64,000 nucleotides of DNA from Methanobacteriota archaeon (GCA_002727275.1 PBWO01000034.1:10745-74744); one strand, 5' to 3'. Shown: positions 16,201 to 24,685, counted from the first letter of the stretch. Notes: generated from the letters alone by a model not told the origin. A program made the numbers and translations.

Positions 16201-19162
16201 TACTCTCCCCGCTTCACTTACATTCGAAATTGATGGCCAAAGCTCTACCTTCACTGTCACAGGAGGTTCTGTCTCACCTAATGGTACATGGTCCGCCGAC
16301 ATCAGACTTGACTTAACATTCCCACGAGGAACGCACACATTACTCGCCACATACACACCCACAGTGAATTACTACGGTTCCGGATCGGGCGAAGCCGCTT
16401 TCGATAGTAGAGGTTATTCTCTCCTCAGCATAATAGATCCGTTAGATTTAGATCCCGATCGCAGAACAGTTCGAGGCGACTCCATAAATGTCAGTATTTC
16501 CCTAATTGATAATGCTGGCCAACCGGTTGTCGCAGAGTCGGTCAAAATTTACGTTGAAGGAAACCTTGAGTCCACTGGATTAACAGATCCCAATGGTACG
16601 ATGACAACAACAATCACAGTTGATAGTTTCAGAACACCAGGGCCGTTGGTAATTTCGGCCGACTTCGAAGGAGTCAATGGGACAACTGGACTAGTGGGAG
16701 ATCAGACTTCAACCCGCGTAATCATTCTCGCTCCAACTGTTTTGCAGATTGATTCAATCACAGGCTCAGCGATTGCTGGAGAGAGTGTTACATTTAGTGG
16801 AACTCTGCTAGACGAGCATGGCCAGAATCTTATACACGCAGACAATGCTCAGGGCGGAATCATCCATCTCGAGATTGACGGAGTCAGCGTTGGTCCAGTT
16901 TATTCTACTCAGTCCAATGCTACCACAGGCGAGTGGACTATCACCTATGACTTACCTTTGGATTCCGACTACGGAGCCCATTCGATGACGGTCAGATTCC
17001 TCGGTGGTTTCACATGGGTCGACCCAATGGGACAAGGGGACTCACTGAACCCTGAGTATTACCTGCCCTCGACCTACACAGGCCTGTTCAATGTGACACA
17101 GACTTCCCAAGTTGTTCTCACTACACCGCCAGGAGAAATAGATAGGAATGAGTTGTTACTGATTGAGGGGATGCTTACTGATGGGTCAGGTAGGGTGCTA
17201 CCTGACAGAACCCTCGAAGTTTCAATGAACGGGCAATATCTAACCGCACTTTCAGTCGATGAGAATGGTACATTCAGCCTGTATATCCCCGTGCCCCCAG
17301 ACATGGAACTAGGCCCCCGAATCGTTCTCATTTCATATCAGGGCGAGGAATTCATCCTAGGCACCAACTCCTCAACTATATTCACAGTGTATGGGCCAGT
17401 TTCAATCGAAATCGACCAACCTGCTGCAGTTGCTGTCGGAGACCCCCTCTCTCTCAGTGGTTCGGTCAAGGACAATCTCCCAGATGGTTGGCTGGGCAAT
17501 CACTCTTTGCAGATTTTTGTCGACGGAGTATTAATCGGAATTACCAGTTCAGATGAGAATGGCCAATGGTCGTACTTATGGACGGTTTCTGACTTCCTTG
17601 AAGTGGGCAATCACACTCTAACTGTGAGGGCCCCAGAGCAGGGTTATCATAGACTAGGACTTTCAGAAACCAATCTGATTATTGCATATCACTCAGGAAT
17701 GACCCTTCAAGTCGATGATTCAGTCATGACCAGAGGGGGGAACTGGAACTTCACTGGGAGATTGTTTGATGCAGATTCATCCGATAGGCCGGGACTTGAA
17801 AACAGGGAGATTTCAATCACTCTGGATGGTGAAAATGTTGCTACCATTACCACTTCAATAGATGGTACATTCAGCTATTCACACTATCTCGGTTACGATA
17901 TAGCAAGAGGCCCGCACACAGTCGAATTTGCTTTCGGCGGAGAGACTTACTATCTGTCTACTGAATACAACTTGACTGTATACACTAGAGCAGACATCGA
18001 CATCGATATATTCCCTAACAATCTATACATCATAAGAGGAGATCCTACTGCTCCAATCAAGATTCAAGGTAGAATATTGGAGATTGGTGGAGATTCCAAC
18101 GTAATGAGTAACATGACCATCTCTCTGAAATGGGAGGATAGCCTTCTTCCACTATCTGGAGTTCCTTGGTCCGATGATGGGACTGAGCACTTCGGACTAG
18201 TAACTAATGCAATCCAAGTCATGCCTCGGGGTCCATTGACTCTCACAATAACGGTTGAACCAGATGGTTCGAGATATCTAAATGGGGAAACATTGGAGGT
18301 AGAGGTTGATATCTTGATATCCGTTGTATACCGATTTACTCCAGATTCTCTGCATATTTCTCAGGGGCAGCGATTGATTTCTGGGGCCGTCAATGTGACA
18401 GCATTTGATACCGGACAACCAGTGGAAAACTTCCCTCTGTCAGCTTACCTGGTGAATGGCACCTGTGATCAGAGAGATTCATCGGCCCACTTTTCAGTAG
18501 TCGGCCCCACAGATGAGAACGGATTATTCGTCTATGAGTTCGAGTCATTCACTGGTTTACCCTCATTCCACAATCAGACTTTCTGGGGAGAGCTCACTGT
18601 GTGCTTCTCTACCGATTCCGAATATGTAGATCCTATCAATAAGACATGGTTGGCAAATTTCCATGGAGGTCTAGAAGTAACCTATGAGAAGCAGTCGACC
18701 CAAACTTTTGGCTTCACGACTATGCTAGGACTTGCACTCATTGCAATTCTTCTTGTTGCTGGAGCTGCTATGCTAATTCGCCGCCGTAGGCAGGCCACTA
18801 TTGACCAACTAGCAGGCGTGTTCAGTTACACAGCTGAATTGTTGGCCGCAGGTGATGAGGTCAGGGAAGCTATCTTCAACTGCTATGAGAGCCTATGTCA
18901 GATATTGATGAGTAGAGGATTCTTGAGAAGAGACTTCGAGACAGTCAGGGAGTTTGAGATAGCAATTCGAAATGCCCTCCCAATCAGTGACCAGGCATTA
19001 GTTGCACTGGATCGAATCTTCGAGGAAGCGAGATACTCTAGTCACGTGCTTGGAGAGCCTCATCGGCAGAATGCTCAGATGGCACTGTCTACCGTCCTTC
19101 AGGAGATTGACGAGCTACAGGAGTTCCCGGAGAGGGACTCTTTCATCGCTAGTGAAGATTAG
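10205..19162 (+). CDS. Giant surface protein: TSP3 array, transglutaminase-like domain, Ig-like stalk, TM anchor, DUF4129-like tail
   Basis: 2985 aa. Signal sequence (SAILFTIILLLSSHAAFQF, cleaved near residue 45), then thrombospondin type 3-like calcium-binding repeats to about residue 730, then a transglutaminase-like core at about 900-1045 with the nucleophile motif EGSCDEFTTVF (Cys970) and the SWVEVH...GWIPFEACP segment. The residue expected to be catalytic His (HAW in TgpA-type enzymes) reads Thr (FTSW). About 1800 residues of repeated Ig-like beta domains rich in N-x-S/T sequons follow, then one membrane helix (about 2836-2860) and a ~125-residue cytoplasmic domain whose GFLRRDFETVREFE...RIFEEARYSSH pattern resembles DUF4129. 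TG plus DUF4129 recalls bacterial TgpA, but the order and orientation differ. No MoxR/DUF58 genes, its usual partners, are nearby. Confidence 0.85.
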   Translation: MLTIRAEYTSQKLPQKRRSAILFTIILLLSSHAAFQFGQWEALASTDADGDGLTYGLEFYINTQPQDWDSDNDGLPDGWEWQYGLDPLSPSGDNGSTGDPDGDAFTNLNEYQYAIPSGWDSPSTPTVLDNGVWWNGTVPVRQWDEESAMQIIQGSGSDGFDEDPMGNICNDQMDNDKDGLVDTQDPDGDGDADCSSDDDDGDGLIDEDPDGWDTDGDGMPDAWEVANNLDPTSNSNMDGANGDPDGDGLGNLWEYVNPAWGTRNGSTNPPTQYFRPGPFNMTATESPCNPILGLGPGGCLIFTAEVDGITQTDPNNNDTDGDGLNDSYEALVLLTDPTSVDTDGDGISDGVEVNGAYGNPPQATDPRNNNTDGDQFDDGEEDVNGNGIVDTGETDPTRIEDSGDFDGDGIDNWEENMTCTLWNVSDTDGGGVNDGDELDFGHLTDPCLSTVEVELTITNWDALNSELTLNSTLELNPSPEDWRQNNAPMGYYLSSNGNLTAFRYETMVQNTLRNVDVDKPADADSVIFVNFSWCWDASPNATNEPKCDDDYADTDGDGLADWEEFLSTWGYISHPNLYDTDDDGVDDLTEILEDTDPNNPCDNLLDSDGDGLNNYFENTTGCQLIFGVGGNGTIDTYYTLWNVSDTDNGGVADGQEYLDGTNPQNNSFDDLNPVDTDGDGIPDTIEQQLGTDWRDPDTDGGGIPDGQECTSEFWDIGCLNSAGDPWDPSDDINANELYFTVTNLTSDLDYGVQQYWRWHTYDYYTGVSWGVNNTLVGNTQMTFEWSTTQGVADSSFWGVNGSELNLWQIDYESGVLGPGVELIAPYNSVNYSSWQDSNAGMNFSNYTRDIIIDQSYVDTLFVTSPTVILGPHIIDNSTAFSGSPYAFDIPDHSSNKSYVYGITMDVINDSGAFTAWEKVLAIQNFLINGNSTLNFTLNHDGSGRNDDHPIGSPERDLAHWILNTTREGSCDEFTTVFSVMLRVAGLPTRKVTGFTGGTWTGKSFEVYGKDFTSWVEVHMEANQNQGGLDMGWIPFEACPNSAPVEIVQQDWGPLWYERDLSSGDIWMNGTLQFVENATPADNISIEMYLVLTNETANVPGGAAVSEHLVASGVTDANGSFNLNGTPSEVIDPGYGSLVLYVHERTYISSQGISDSWTLNISDDVSISIREPTPVVEPMLGAGVETLLVGDLSWASSPYTDPTQLDDLQVVLNYTTTVDGPVSLISNLGAGGYYEFSIPINESEPLGLMNASIGFFGWHQDDLNNASSPSYHVRPNSLDFQFNITPAPNLTITLEGPGLNSSILEIDSSIYLNGSVLSRDPSSDPLNGTLTLKMRRANTNGAYVALTSWYLNDSNWTSIAGEFSLVWQFSAQSVPLPAGEVQVKLEFDSDGLYANDQATFTDQYGIRSFVNFNYQLEPVPRGTPTNIEVLLTDHTNSSLAQFIGEYSLELNGSVVWNATDPIDLPRLGVQFTAPSEMFAGDYTWELSYNGSTWLRPATTSEVIRIQGQANATVQLGLEWTPRGSSNWVSGFANDIFHDTAITGNNSSIVVRLLVPSDLPDAPDGSPAPPNTRRLASGWIDQNTGGYNLSFEMPEGVGSGVYQLEVILDFNSNPPAGGVYYKLEDGVSYRAGIQTEFVVESTPSDIIVVAGSTMQVNATISDVEDKSILEGILAQIYFDWGGSSQQLLQNQTTGSDGIAQFSPTIPADTAPGFYTVRVHAPDDILDPLSLEGAGRWLGNDSFVNLTVQVASLVQIDSIPPEVTAGQVFSMSGRVLDGVDSNRSVDGPMALEVFFLGDSSETLINSVNTASDGSFNISVPTDPLADGVSSGTKTVVVSVINGSSPFYLTGTGNAPILVRGVTQFVEKTPIINTVVDRGSSISFGARLVESSDNDKQLGNFTVAAKFHDTWLSEIQTNDAGIANFSFNVPHSHPLGLIVVTLLFNGSSNLHSSGTVITTITVRSPTNLTIDPILANPTAGDTFTISGSLTSSNGSGIIDRNGNTLPASLTFEIDGQSSTFTVTGGSVSPNGTWSADIRLDLTFPRGTHTLLATYTPTVNYYGSGSGEAAFDSRGYSLLSIIDPLDLDPDRRTVRGDSINVSISLIDNAGQPVVAESVKIYVEGNLESTGLTDPNGTMTTTITVDSFRTPGPLVISADFEGVNGTTGLVGDQTSTRVIILAPTVLQIDSITGSAIAGESVTFSGTLLDEHGQNLIHADNAQGGIIHLEIDGVSVGPVYSTQSNATTGEWTITYDLPLDSDYGAHSMTVRFLGGFTWVDPMGQGDSLNPEYYLPSTYTGLFNVTQTSQVVLTTPPGEIDRNELLLIEGMLTDGSGRVLPDRTLEVSMNGQYLTALSVDENGTFSLYIPVPPDMELGPRIVLISYQGEEFILGTNSSTIFTVYGPVSIEIDQPAAVAVGDPLSLSGSVKDNLPDGWLGNHSLQIFVDGVLIGITSSDENGQWSYLWTVSDFLEVGNHTLTVRAPEQGYHRLGLSETNLIIAYHSGMTLQVDDSVMTRGGNWNFTGRLFDADSSDRPGLENREISITLDGENVATITTSIDGTFSYSHYLGYDIARGPHTVEFAFGGETYYLSTEYNLTVYTRADIDIDIFPNNLYIIRGDPTAPIKIQGRILEIGGDSNVMSNMTISLKWEDSLLPLSGVPWSDDGTEHFGLVTNAIQVMPRGPLTLTITVEPDGSRYLNGETLEVEVDILISVVYRFTPDSLHISQGQRLISGAVNVTAFDTGQPVENFPLSAYLVNGTCDQRDSSAHFSVVGPTDENGLFVYEFESFTGLPSFHNQTFWGELTVCFSTDSEYVDPINKTWLANFHGGLEVTYEKQSTQTFGFTTMLGLALIAILLVAGAAMLIRRRRQATIDQLAGVFSYTAELLAAGDEVREAIFNCYESLCQILMSRGFLRRDFETVREFEIAIRNALPISDQALVALDRIFEEARYSSHVLGEPHRQNAQMALSTVLQEIDELQEFPERDSFIASED
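10339..12345 (+). repeat. Thrombospondin type 3-like calcium-binding repeat array (within the 2985-aa protein)
   Basis: Roughly sixteen or more copies of DxDxDGxxDxxE-type units (for example DTDGDGLNDSYEA, DTDGDGISDGVEV, DTDDDGVDDLTEI, DTDGDGIPDTIEQ), interrupted by short linkers. The aspartates would bind Ca2+ and stiffen the extracellular arm. At DNA level the codons vary (GATACTGATGG and similar), so this is a protein-level repeat and not a recent tandem duplication. The same unit occurs at the start of the gene at 63484. Confidence 0.85.
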
Positions 19163-19671
19163 TTGAGCTCCAATACTAATGAGCCATCTGACCATCTAGC
19201 AGCTGCTATCGAATCACCATCGTTTAGTGAGAATTGCTTGATGGACCCTCCAAATCTTTCAGGCGCAATCAATCTCACTAGGTTTTCACTGCCTTCAGTT
19301 CCAGTCTCAATGACCAATTGGTCAGGGACAGTCGAAGGTAAAGGAATTGAAATCTCCCGGTCTCCCATAGAACCTCCAAATTCTGACAACATCTCTCCAA
19401 TTGGCTGAAAATCTCTCGACATCATCTTCGAAGCCTCGACTGAGTTTGAGAGATCTGAAACGACTGCCCAGTGCTCGTTTCGAACTTCCTCAAGATGAGG
19501 AATAGAGCCCATGAATTTGTCATGCATCTGTTCGGCAGTAGCATCCAATCCTGACTCAACAACACCCAGACTTGCATCAATCTGAGCACTGGAGTCCGGC
19601 ATCTCAACTTGTATCCTCGACCACTGCATTGTCACTCCGAAGCAAGAGACTCGGATGAACCCATTGCTCAC
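19159..19671 (-). CDS. Small unknown protein coupled to the XPD-like helicase
   Basis: 170 aa, no recognised family. The first ~90 residues are polar and probably helical (QIDASLGVVESGLDATAEQM...HLEEVRNEHWAVVSDLSNSVEASK), the rest is likely beta-rich (VPDQLVIETG, LVRLIAPERFGG, SIAAARWSDGSLVLELN). No membrane segment or cysteine motif. The GTG start at 19671 overlaps the helicase stop by 4 bases (GTGA), giving translational coupling; an ATG at 19629 is an alternative. It overlaps the 2985-aa gene by 4 bases tail-to-tail. Being third in a coupled operon suggests a role with the helicase or the PEP-binding protein, which is inference only. Confidence 0.6.
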   Translation of the reverse strand: MSNGFIRVSCFGVTMQWSRIQVEMPDSSAQIDASLGVVESGLDATAEQMHDKFMGSIPHLEEVRNEHWAVVSDLSNSVEASKMMSRDFQPIGEMLSEFGGSMGDREISIPLPSTVPDQLVIETGTEGSENLVRLIAPERFGGSIKQFSLNDGDSIAAARWSDGSLVLELN

Positions 19672-21779
19672 TCAATGTGCTTGGCCGGGTCCGGGTTGTT
19701 TCTGAAGAATCTCTCTGCGTGTCGCTCAGTACGGACTGAATCGACACTCTCTACCATGTGCATACCTTCAGGTAGACAGAACTTGTATCCTCGTTGTAAC
19801 AGTCTCTTCTCCAGAAGGACTACTAATGCTCGGTCTGCTGCTTTTCTGATGGGCCTCCCCATAGCCTGAAGCAGCCGATTTATCGCAGGCTGAGAGCCTG
19901 CATATCTCCAAGCCGTCTGCTTTCCGTAACGCTCCTCATAGTAACTTCTCAAAGCATCCTGTCTGGAGCTTGGAGGGGGTAAAGGCAGACCTATGCAGAT
20001 TACAGCATCGAGGATGTTTCCAGGATAATCCACCCCTTCGGCCAGTTTTCCACCTAGGACTCCAGCGAGTATGGCCGGAGTTTCTTCACGTCTATATCGA
20101 TGCAGGGTGTCCACCATTCTGTCCATCTTTTCCTTTGAGTCACCAGGTCTCTCTTGCAACATCCGACGACTCTTAACTATCCAATCCTCATCCTCGATTA
20201 GTATCTGCTCCAACAAAGCATAACTTGGAGCGAAAACGGCTACATGACCAGGCGTCTTCTTGAGGACTGAGTGAATATGCGCCCTCAATCTGGAAGTATT
20301 TTCTTCTCCTCTATCCTGGTACCTGCTTGTGACATCTTTGGCAATCAGCACAGGTCGTCTCTCGGATAGGAAGTGTGAGGTATATTCCTTGATGATGGAG
20401 ACTCTATCCAAGGGGATCTTGAGGAGGTCTCCGTACATCTTTGGAGGAGATAGTGTACCAGACATCATGATTGCTCCACTGCACATTTTGAGAAGATCTT
20501 CCGAGACCACGCCCGGGTCCAGAAGATGAGTTGTGAGACGATGCTCCTCTCCGGCAATCTTGTCATGTACGAGTGCGAACGCCGGACTATCGTGATTCTG
20601 CATACAAGTCTGAAGCAAGATAGCCAATCTCATGCAGGCAGTCTCTTCTTCCATATCCTCATCAGTCTCATCGACTTCGACCCTAATCGTCTGCAACATC
20701 TTGACAAGCGCATCAGTCTCGATACTCCTCTCTACATCTTCGGCGAGTATTCCCGAAACTCGCTCAACGAAATCCGTCATCGAAACTCTCTGATCCTCAC
20801 CCACACTACCGGCAAGCCCACCCTCAATCTCTGCAAACCACCGCGGTAGCCCTTCTCTCAATCTCCTCATCGCGGCTTTGGACCTCCTGAGGCGGTCTAA
20901 TTCGGAATTATTGGCATCTGAATCCGCTCCTTCGAGTTCTGCACCTTTTGATTGAAGAGTTTCAGTATGTTCCTCAATCTCAAATACTGCATCTCTAATG
21001 ACTTTCATCGTGATTCTTCGCTCGAATCCTCTTCTAATTCGATCTGGCAGGTTGTGCGCTTCATCAACGACCAGAATCATATCATCTAGATCTAGTCCCA
21101 TGGCAGATAGAGATGAATCACGCACTGCCTCAACGAATACGTGATTGTAGTCACATACCACGATGTCTGCGAATGAAGCAGACTCTCTAGCTGCCTTCCA
21201 AGGGCATATTCCATGCGGCAATTCATTGTCGCGCCCTTCGCACATTGAGACCAACTCATCCACATGCAATGGGTCTTGGAGAATTCGAGGCCGAATTAGT
21301 TCCGAGTCGGCAAGCCATGGTTTGCAAGTCCTGGAACCTCTCTTATCGGCACACAGCCTCGAGAACAGAGCCCTGTGTTCGTGTCTGATTTCATTGATGC
21401 ACATACCTTGTTGTCCAATCAGATCGACCAACTTAACCTTGCTGTTTTCATCGAGTTTCTCATTTATCCTACGGACTGTATCTACGACAATCCTGTGTTG
21501 TGACTGTCTACCGGTAAGGAACATGACAACTTTGGGTTCTGAGGATTTTCTTGATGCATCTAAAGCGGCTGCCAGTGCGGCTGCAGTCTTGCCTATCCCC
21601 GTAGGTGCTGAAGCGAGCAGAAAACCTCCTGAACCTAGAGCTGCGATCCCATCGACAATCATCTCCCCTTGAGACTCTCTGAGCTCATCGTGAGCGAGAA
21701 AAACCCCGAACTCCCCGGATTGATTTGGCCTCATGGAAACCGTCCTGACGATAGAACGACCAAGAAGATTGGCCATCAC
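19668..21779 (-). CDS. XPD/DinG-like (Rad3-family) superfamily 2 DNA helicase with iron-sulfur cysteines
   Basis: 703 aa. Walker A SAPTGIGKTAA (about 58-67), DEAH box VVDEAHN (about 238-243), and the C-terminal arginine-finger motif QAMGRPIRKAADRALVVLLEKR-like region near the end mark an ATP-dependent helicase. Between Walker A and DEAH lie cysteines at about 127, 143, 152, 180 and 192, including CPWKAAR, in the place of the 4Fe-4S domain of XPD. This family unwinds DNA 5'-3' in repair or transcription-coupled roles. Both ends overlap neighbours by 4 bases (ATGA with the PEP-binding gene upstream, GTGA with the 170-aa gene downstream), so it is the centre of a three-gene coupled operon. Whether it is the orthologue of XPD or a paralogue cannot be decided here. 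Confidence 0.88.
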   Translation of the reverse strand: MMANLLGRSIVRTVSMRPNQSGEFGVFLAHDELRESQGEMIVDGIAALGSGGFLLASAPTGIGKTAAALAAALDASRKSSEPKVVMFLTGRQSQHRIVVDTVRRINEKLDENSKVKLVDLIGQQGMCINEIRHEHRALFSRLCADKRGSRTCKPWLADSELIRPRILQDPLHVDELVSMCEGRDNELPHGICPWKAARESASFADIVVCDYNHVFVEAVRDSSLSAMGLDLDDMILVVDEAHNLPDRIRRGFERRITMKVIRDAVFEIEEHTETLQSKGAELEGADSDANNSELDRLRRSKAAMRRLREGLPRWFAEIEGGLAGSVGEDQRVSMTDFVERVSGILAEDVERSIETDALVKMLQTIRVEVDETDEDMEEETACMRLAILLQTCMQNHDSPAFALVHDKIAGEEHRLTTHLLDPGVVSEDLLKMCSGAIMMSGTLSPPKMYGDLLKIPLDRVSIIKEYTSHFLSERRPVLIAKDVTSRYQDRGEENTSRLRAHIHSVLKKTPGHVAVFAPSYALLEQILIEDEDWIVKSRRMLQERPGDSKEKMDRMVDTLHRYRREETPAILAGVLGGKLAEGVDYPGNILDAVICIGLPLPPPSSRQDALRSYYEERYGKQTAWRYAGSQPAINRLLQAMGRPIRKAADRALVVLLEKRLLQRGYKFCLPEGMHMVESVDSVRTERHAERFFRNNPDPAKHIE

Positions 21780-24685
21780 TTCGTGATTATAGCCTCAGAA
21801 TCGCGACTATCCAGAATCACCTTTAGAGAACTCTCTAGCCTCACATGCCTCAAAGGGCCCGACTCTATCAAAGCATCTTGCAAGTCCAACCAATCCCAAT
21901 CGAGGAAGTCGTCAGGACCAATGGTCAGGTAACCTATGTTGAAAGTGATGATGTTCTGGAAGAAATGCGTTCCCTGCGAAGGTTCGACATGGATGTCAGC
22001 CATAGGCACCTCGACAATAGCCCTAGATCCCATGATCTGCTCCCATTGGACAGGAATTCCCAATGAAGGATCGGATGAACCCCATCTACCAGGGCCAATC
22101 AAGATGTAAGGGCATTCCTCATCCCTCAGGGCGGCGTCAATGGCCTCGATTTCAGAAGTCAAGTCAACTGTGTGCATCCTGTCTAGTCTCTCTGGATGGA
22201 CATAGACGATGTCTCGAACATCCTCGATCACACCATTGCCCAAAGATTGGCTACAGATGCAGACTGCCTTTCCCCTGTCGACTTTATCAAGATCGACGTC
22301 AATGTCCACTGACCCATCCATCATAGGGCGTACTTGGAGGATAGCAAAGCGTTTTGAGCCAGAAGAATCGATTGAAACAGCGAACTCGATTTCAACCGGT
22401 GATCCGATGTAGTTCTCGCAAGAAGTCAGGACGTGATGCAGAATCTCTGATAGAGGAAATCTGCCATGTTTTAGGATGGGTGCAAAGGTTACAATCCTAG
22501 GCCCTCCATCAACTTTGACAGAATCAACAATCCGATCATCAGAGGTGACATATGTCGAACCAACAAGTGACAGGCAACCGTCTTTCTCTGCCTCTTTCAA
22601 TCCCAGGTTGAGGAGGTTTTCTTCTTCAGAAGGATGAACAGAACCACTTTCTTGATTCATAGGGATGGCGAAGAAATTCCTTTGAGAGGTATCCAATGTA
22701 GATTGGTTGTTGTGAAACTGATGTATCCTGCGAGGCTGCCCAGGGCTATACCTGAGGCACTTTCCACCGGTTGCGACCTGCCTGCCAAGACCAATGCAGA
22801 TCGCTGCAATCCCATCTTCAGGTAGGAGCGGCTCGACTGGGTAGTGATTGTGACTCCTAGCAGCTCCCGAGATGATAGGATAGAATCTACCATTGACTTC
22901 GTCTCCGATTAACTCCTGAATCACCACCGCCATCCGCTCGTCTTCTATCGTACTCGGAGTGGCACTGACATATGCCTTGGCCGCCCTGTGGTAAGTAGAT
23001 GCATAAACCAACTTAACAGCCTCAAGCAACCGACTGAGCCTGATTTCTGAATTTGGATGGTCGTTGGCTAGCATGTAAGTTGAATACACCCCTGCGAATG
23101 GCTGATGACTAGAGTCTTCAAGCAGACTGGAAGAGCGAACAGCGAGAGGCCAGTCGATTCCCTCAATTAACTTAGAGAACTCGTCCACTATATCTTGTCG
23201 AAAGTCTGCTTGTAGGAAGGCCGAATCCACGACTTCATCGTCGTAGTCTTTGTACGCGAATTTGGCAAGCTCATTATCATCGATGAATTCCTCGAATACA
23301 TCTGTTGCCAAAACTATTGATCGAGGAATGACAAAATCAACTTCGGGATGTGAATCACTCAAGCCCAAGTCAGGCATCCTAGTGAAGAAGAACGCCAAAC
23401 CCCTCCCCTTTCCACCTAGGCTACCTCTACCTATTCTCTGGAAGCCAACCCCTCCTGTACTTGAGTCAAAATCTCTGATTGTACGCATCTTGACGTGTTC
23501 GATATGGCCTCGGAGGGAGTCGGCTAGATACGACCTGACTCCCTCTGAATCCTCAAAATCCTCCACTGTCATCGGCCTCATCCTAGCAGCAAGTGAGAAT
23601 TCAGTCCGTGTCCTTAACCAGTGAGAGAACTGGTTTCTACTCGCATGATGCTCAATGCTCTCTATCGGTGCAGACTCGATTCCCTCTGCAAGCTCTTTGA
23701 GATTAGAAGCCCTTCCGACTTCAGCACCATCCGGCTTGCGGAAGACGAAATCTCCGAAGTTCATCTCTTCTACCATGAAGTCTTCAATGCTCTGGTACAG
23801 TTGACTGTCTTCCTTGTGCAAGAATCTGACTCCAAGGGCCTCAGCTTCATCTTTGAGTTCAATGTTCTTAGATTGGAATAGAATCGGTAGATAACGGTGA
23901 CCCTGCTGAGCATATTTCACCAACTCTAAGCCCGCAGTATCTCGATTTCCCCCTTCATTAGGGAATCTTCCATCGGTGAAAACTCCGATAAGATTCTTCT
24001 GATACCTGTTGATTATCGACTTAGCAGATTCCATGTCTGAGGCCAATAGGATCTTAGCCCTAGCACGAAGCCTCAGGAGTTTTTCATGCAGATTTCCGCC
24101 CTCGCCCATTAGTCTGGTTGTTTGATTGACTAACTGCGTGTACAGTAGCGGCAGATATGCAGAGTAGAATCGGCGACTATCCTCGACTAGCAGAATGACT
24201 TGGACATCTCCGTCTCTGACATCATTCTCCACGTTCTTCTCGTCCTCGATTAGTTTGCATATAGATAGCAGAATCCTACTATCGCCAGTCCAGACGAAAA
24301 TTCTGTCAATGCCCTCACCCGCACTCAAGCCTGCCAACTCTCTAGTATTGTGACTGAGCATCATCACCGGTAGTCCGGGGCAGATATTCTTCGCTTCGAT
24401 TCCAAACGCGTTTACATCCATGTCACCCACCCGAGCCATCGTGATGACTACATCGAACTCCCGAGCCTGCAGCAATCTCAAGGCATCCCGGGCTTCTGGA
24501 CTGTGGATTATTCTCGGAGACTGAGATAAGTTGAGGTCCGAATACTCCTGGCGCATTATCTCGGCCAAGTATCCTGATTCCTCAAGCAGGTAGTGATCGA
24601 AATGGCTAGCTACTAAGAGTACATCACGAACCCTGAAAGGAGTCAATCTTTCGAACCGACTCCAGTCGGACATGCCTTTGTCCAT
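21776..24685 (-). CDS. PEP/pyruvate-binding (PPDK N-terminal) protein with two N-terminal receiver-like domains
   Basis: 969 aa. Residues about 12-140 form a receiver-like domain that lacks the acidic pair and phospho-Asp (LLVASHFDHYL, VVITMARVGDMD). A second receiver follows at about 155-310 and keeps candidate active residues: LLVEDSRRFY, GVFTDGRFPNEGG and the Lys in FLHKED. From about 410 onward comes the ATP/PEP-pyruvate binding fold (GRGSLGGKGRGLAFF, WPLAVRSSSLLEDSS, FAGVYSTYML, VVIQELIGDEV). The phosphohistidine swivel domain and TIM-barrel of PEP synthase/PPDK are not seen, so it is unlikely to be a complete PEP synthase. Similar proteins occur, by recollection, in bacteria such as Bacteroidetes without a known role. 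It is first in the operon with the helicase. Start ATG 24685; a second ATG is four codons on. Confidence 0.82.
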   Translation of the reverse strand: MDKGMSDWSRFERLTPFRVRDVLLVASHFDHYLLEESGYLAEIMRQEYSDLNLSQSPRIIHSPEARDALRLLQAREFDVVITMARVGDMDVNAFGIEAKNICPGLPVMMLSHNTRELAGLSAGEGIDRIFVWTGDSRILLSICKLIEDEKNVENDVRDGDVQVILLVEDSRRFYSAYLPLLYTQLVNQTTRLMGEGGNLHEKLLRLRARAKILLASDMESAKSIINRYQKNLIGVFTDGRFPNEGGNRDTAGLELVKYAQQGHRYLPILFQSKNIELKDEAEALGVRFLHKEDSQLYQSIEDFMVEEMNFGDFVFRKPDGAEVGRASNLKELAEGIESAPIESIEHHASRNQFSHWLRTRTEFSLAARMRPMTVEDFEDSEGVRSYLADSLRGHIEHVKMRTIRDFDSSTGGVGFQRIGRGSLGGKGRGLAFFFTRMPDLGLSDSHPEVDFVIPRSIVLATDVFEEFIDDNELAKFAYKDYDDEVVDSAFLQADFRQDIVDEFSKLIEGIDWPLAVRSSSLLEDSSHQPFAGVYSTYMLANDHPNSEIRLSRLLEAVKLVYASTYHRAAKAYVSATPSTIEDERMAVVIQELIGDEVNGRFYPIISGAARSHNHYPVEPLLPEDGIAAICIGLGRQVATGGKCLRYSPGQPRRIHQFHNNQSTLDTSQRNFFAIPMNQESGSVHPSEEENLLNLGLKEAEKDGCLSLVGSTYVTSDDRIVDSVKVDGGPRIVTFAPILKHGRFPLSEILHHVLTSCENYIGSPVEIEFAVSIDSSGSKRFAILQVRPMMDGSVDIDVDLDKVDRGKAVCICSQSLGNGVIEDVRDIVYVHPERLDRMHTVDLTSEIEAIDAALRDEECPYILIGPGRWGSSDPSLGIPVQWEQIMGSRAIVEVPMADIHVEPSQGTHFFQNIITFNIGYLTIGPDDFLDWDWLDLQDALIESGPLRHVRLESSLKVILDSRDSEAIITK

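Noticed and set aside
21776..24685. Calling this gene a complete PEP synthase or PPDK
   Set aside because: Only the nucleotide/PEP-binding part was seen; the phosphohistidine motif and TIM-barrel domain are missing, and two receiver-like domains replace normal architecture.
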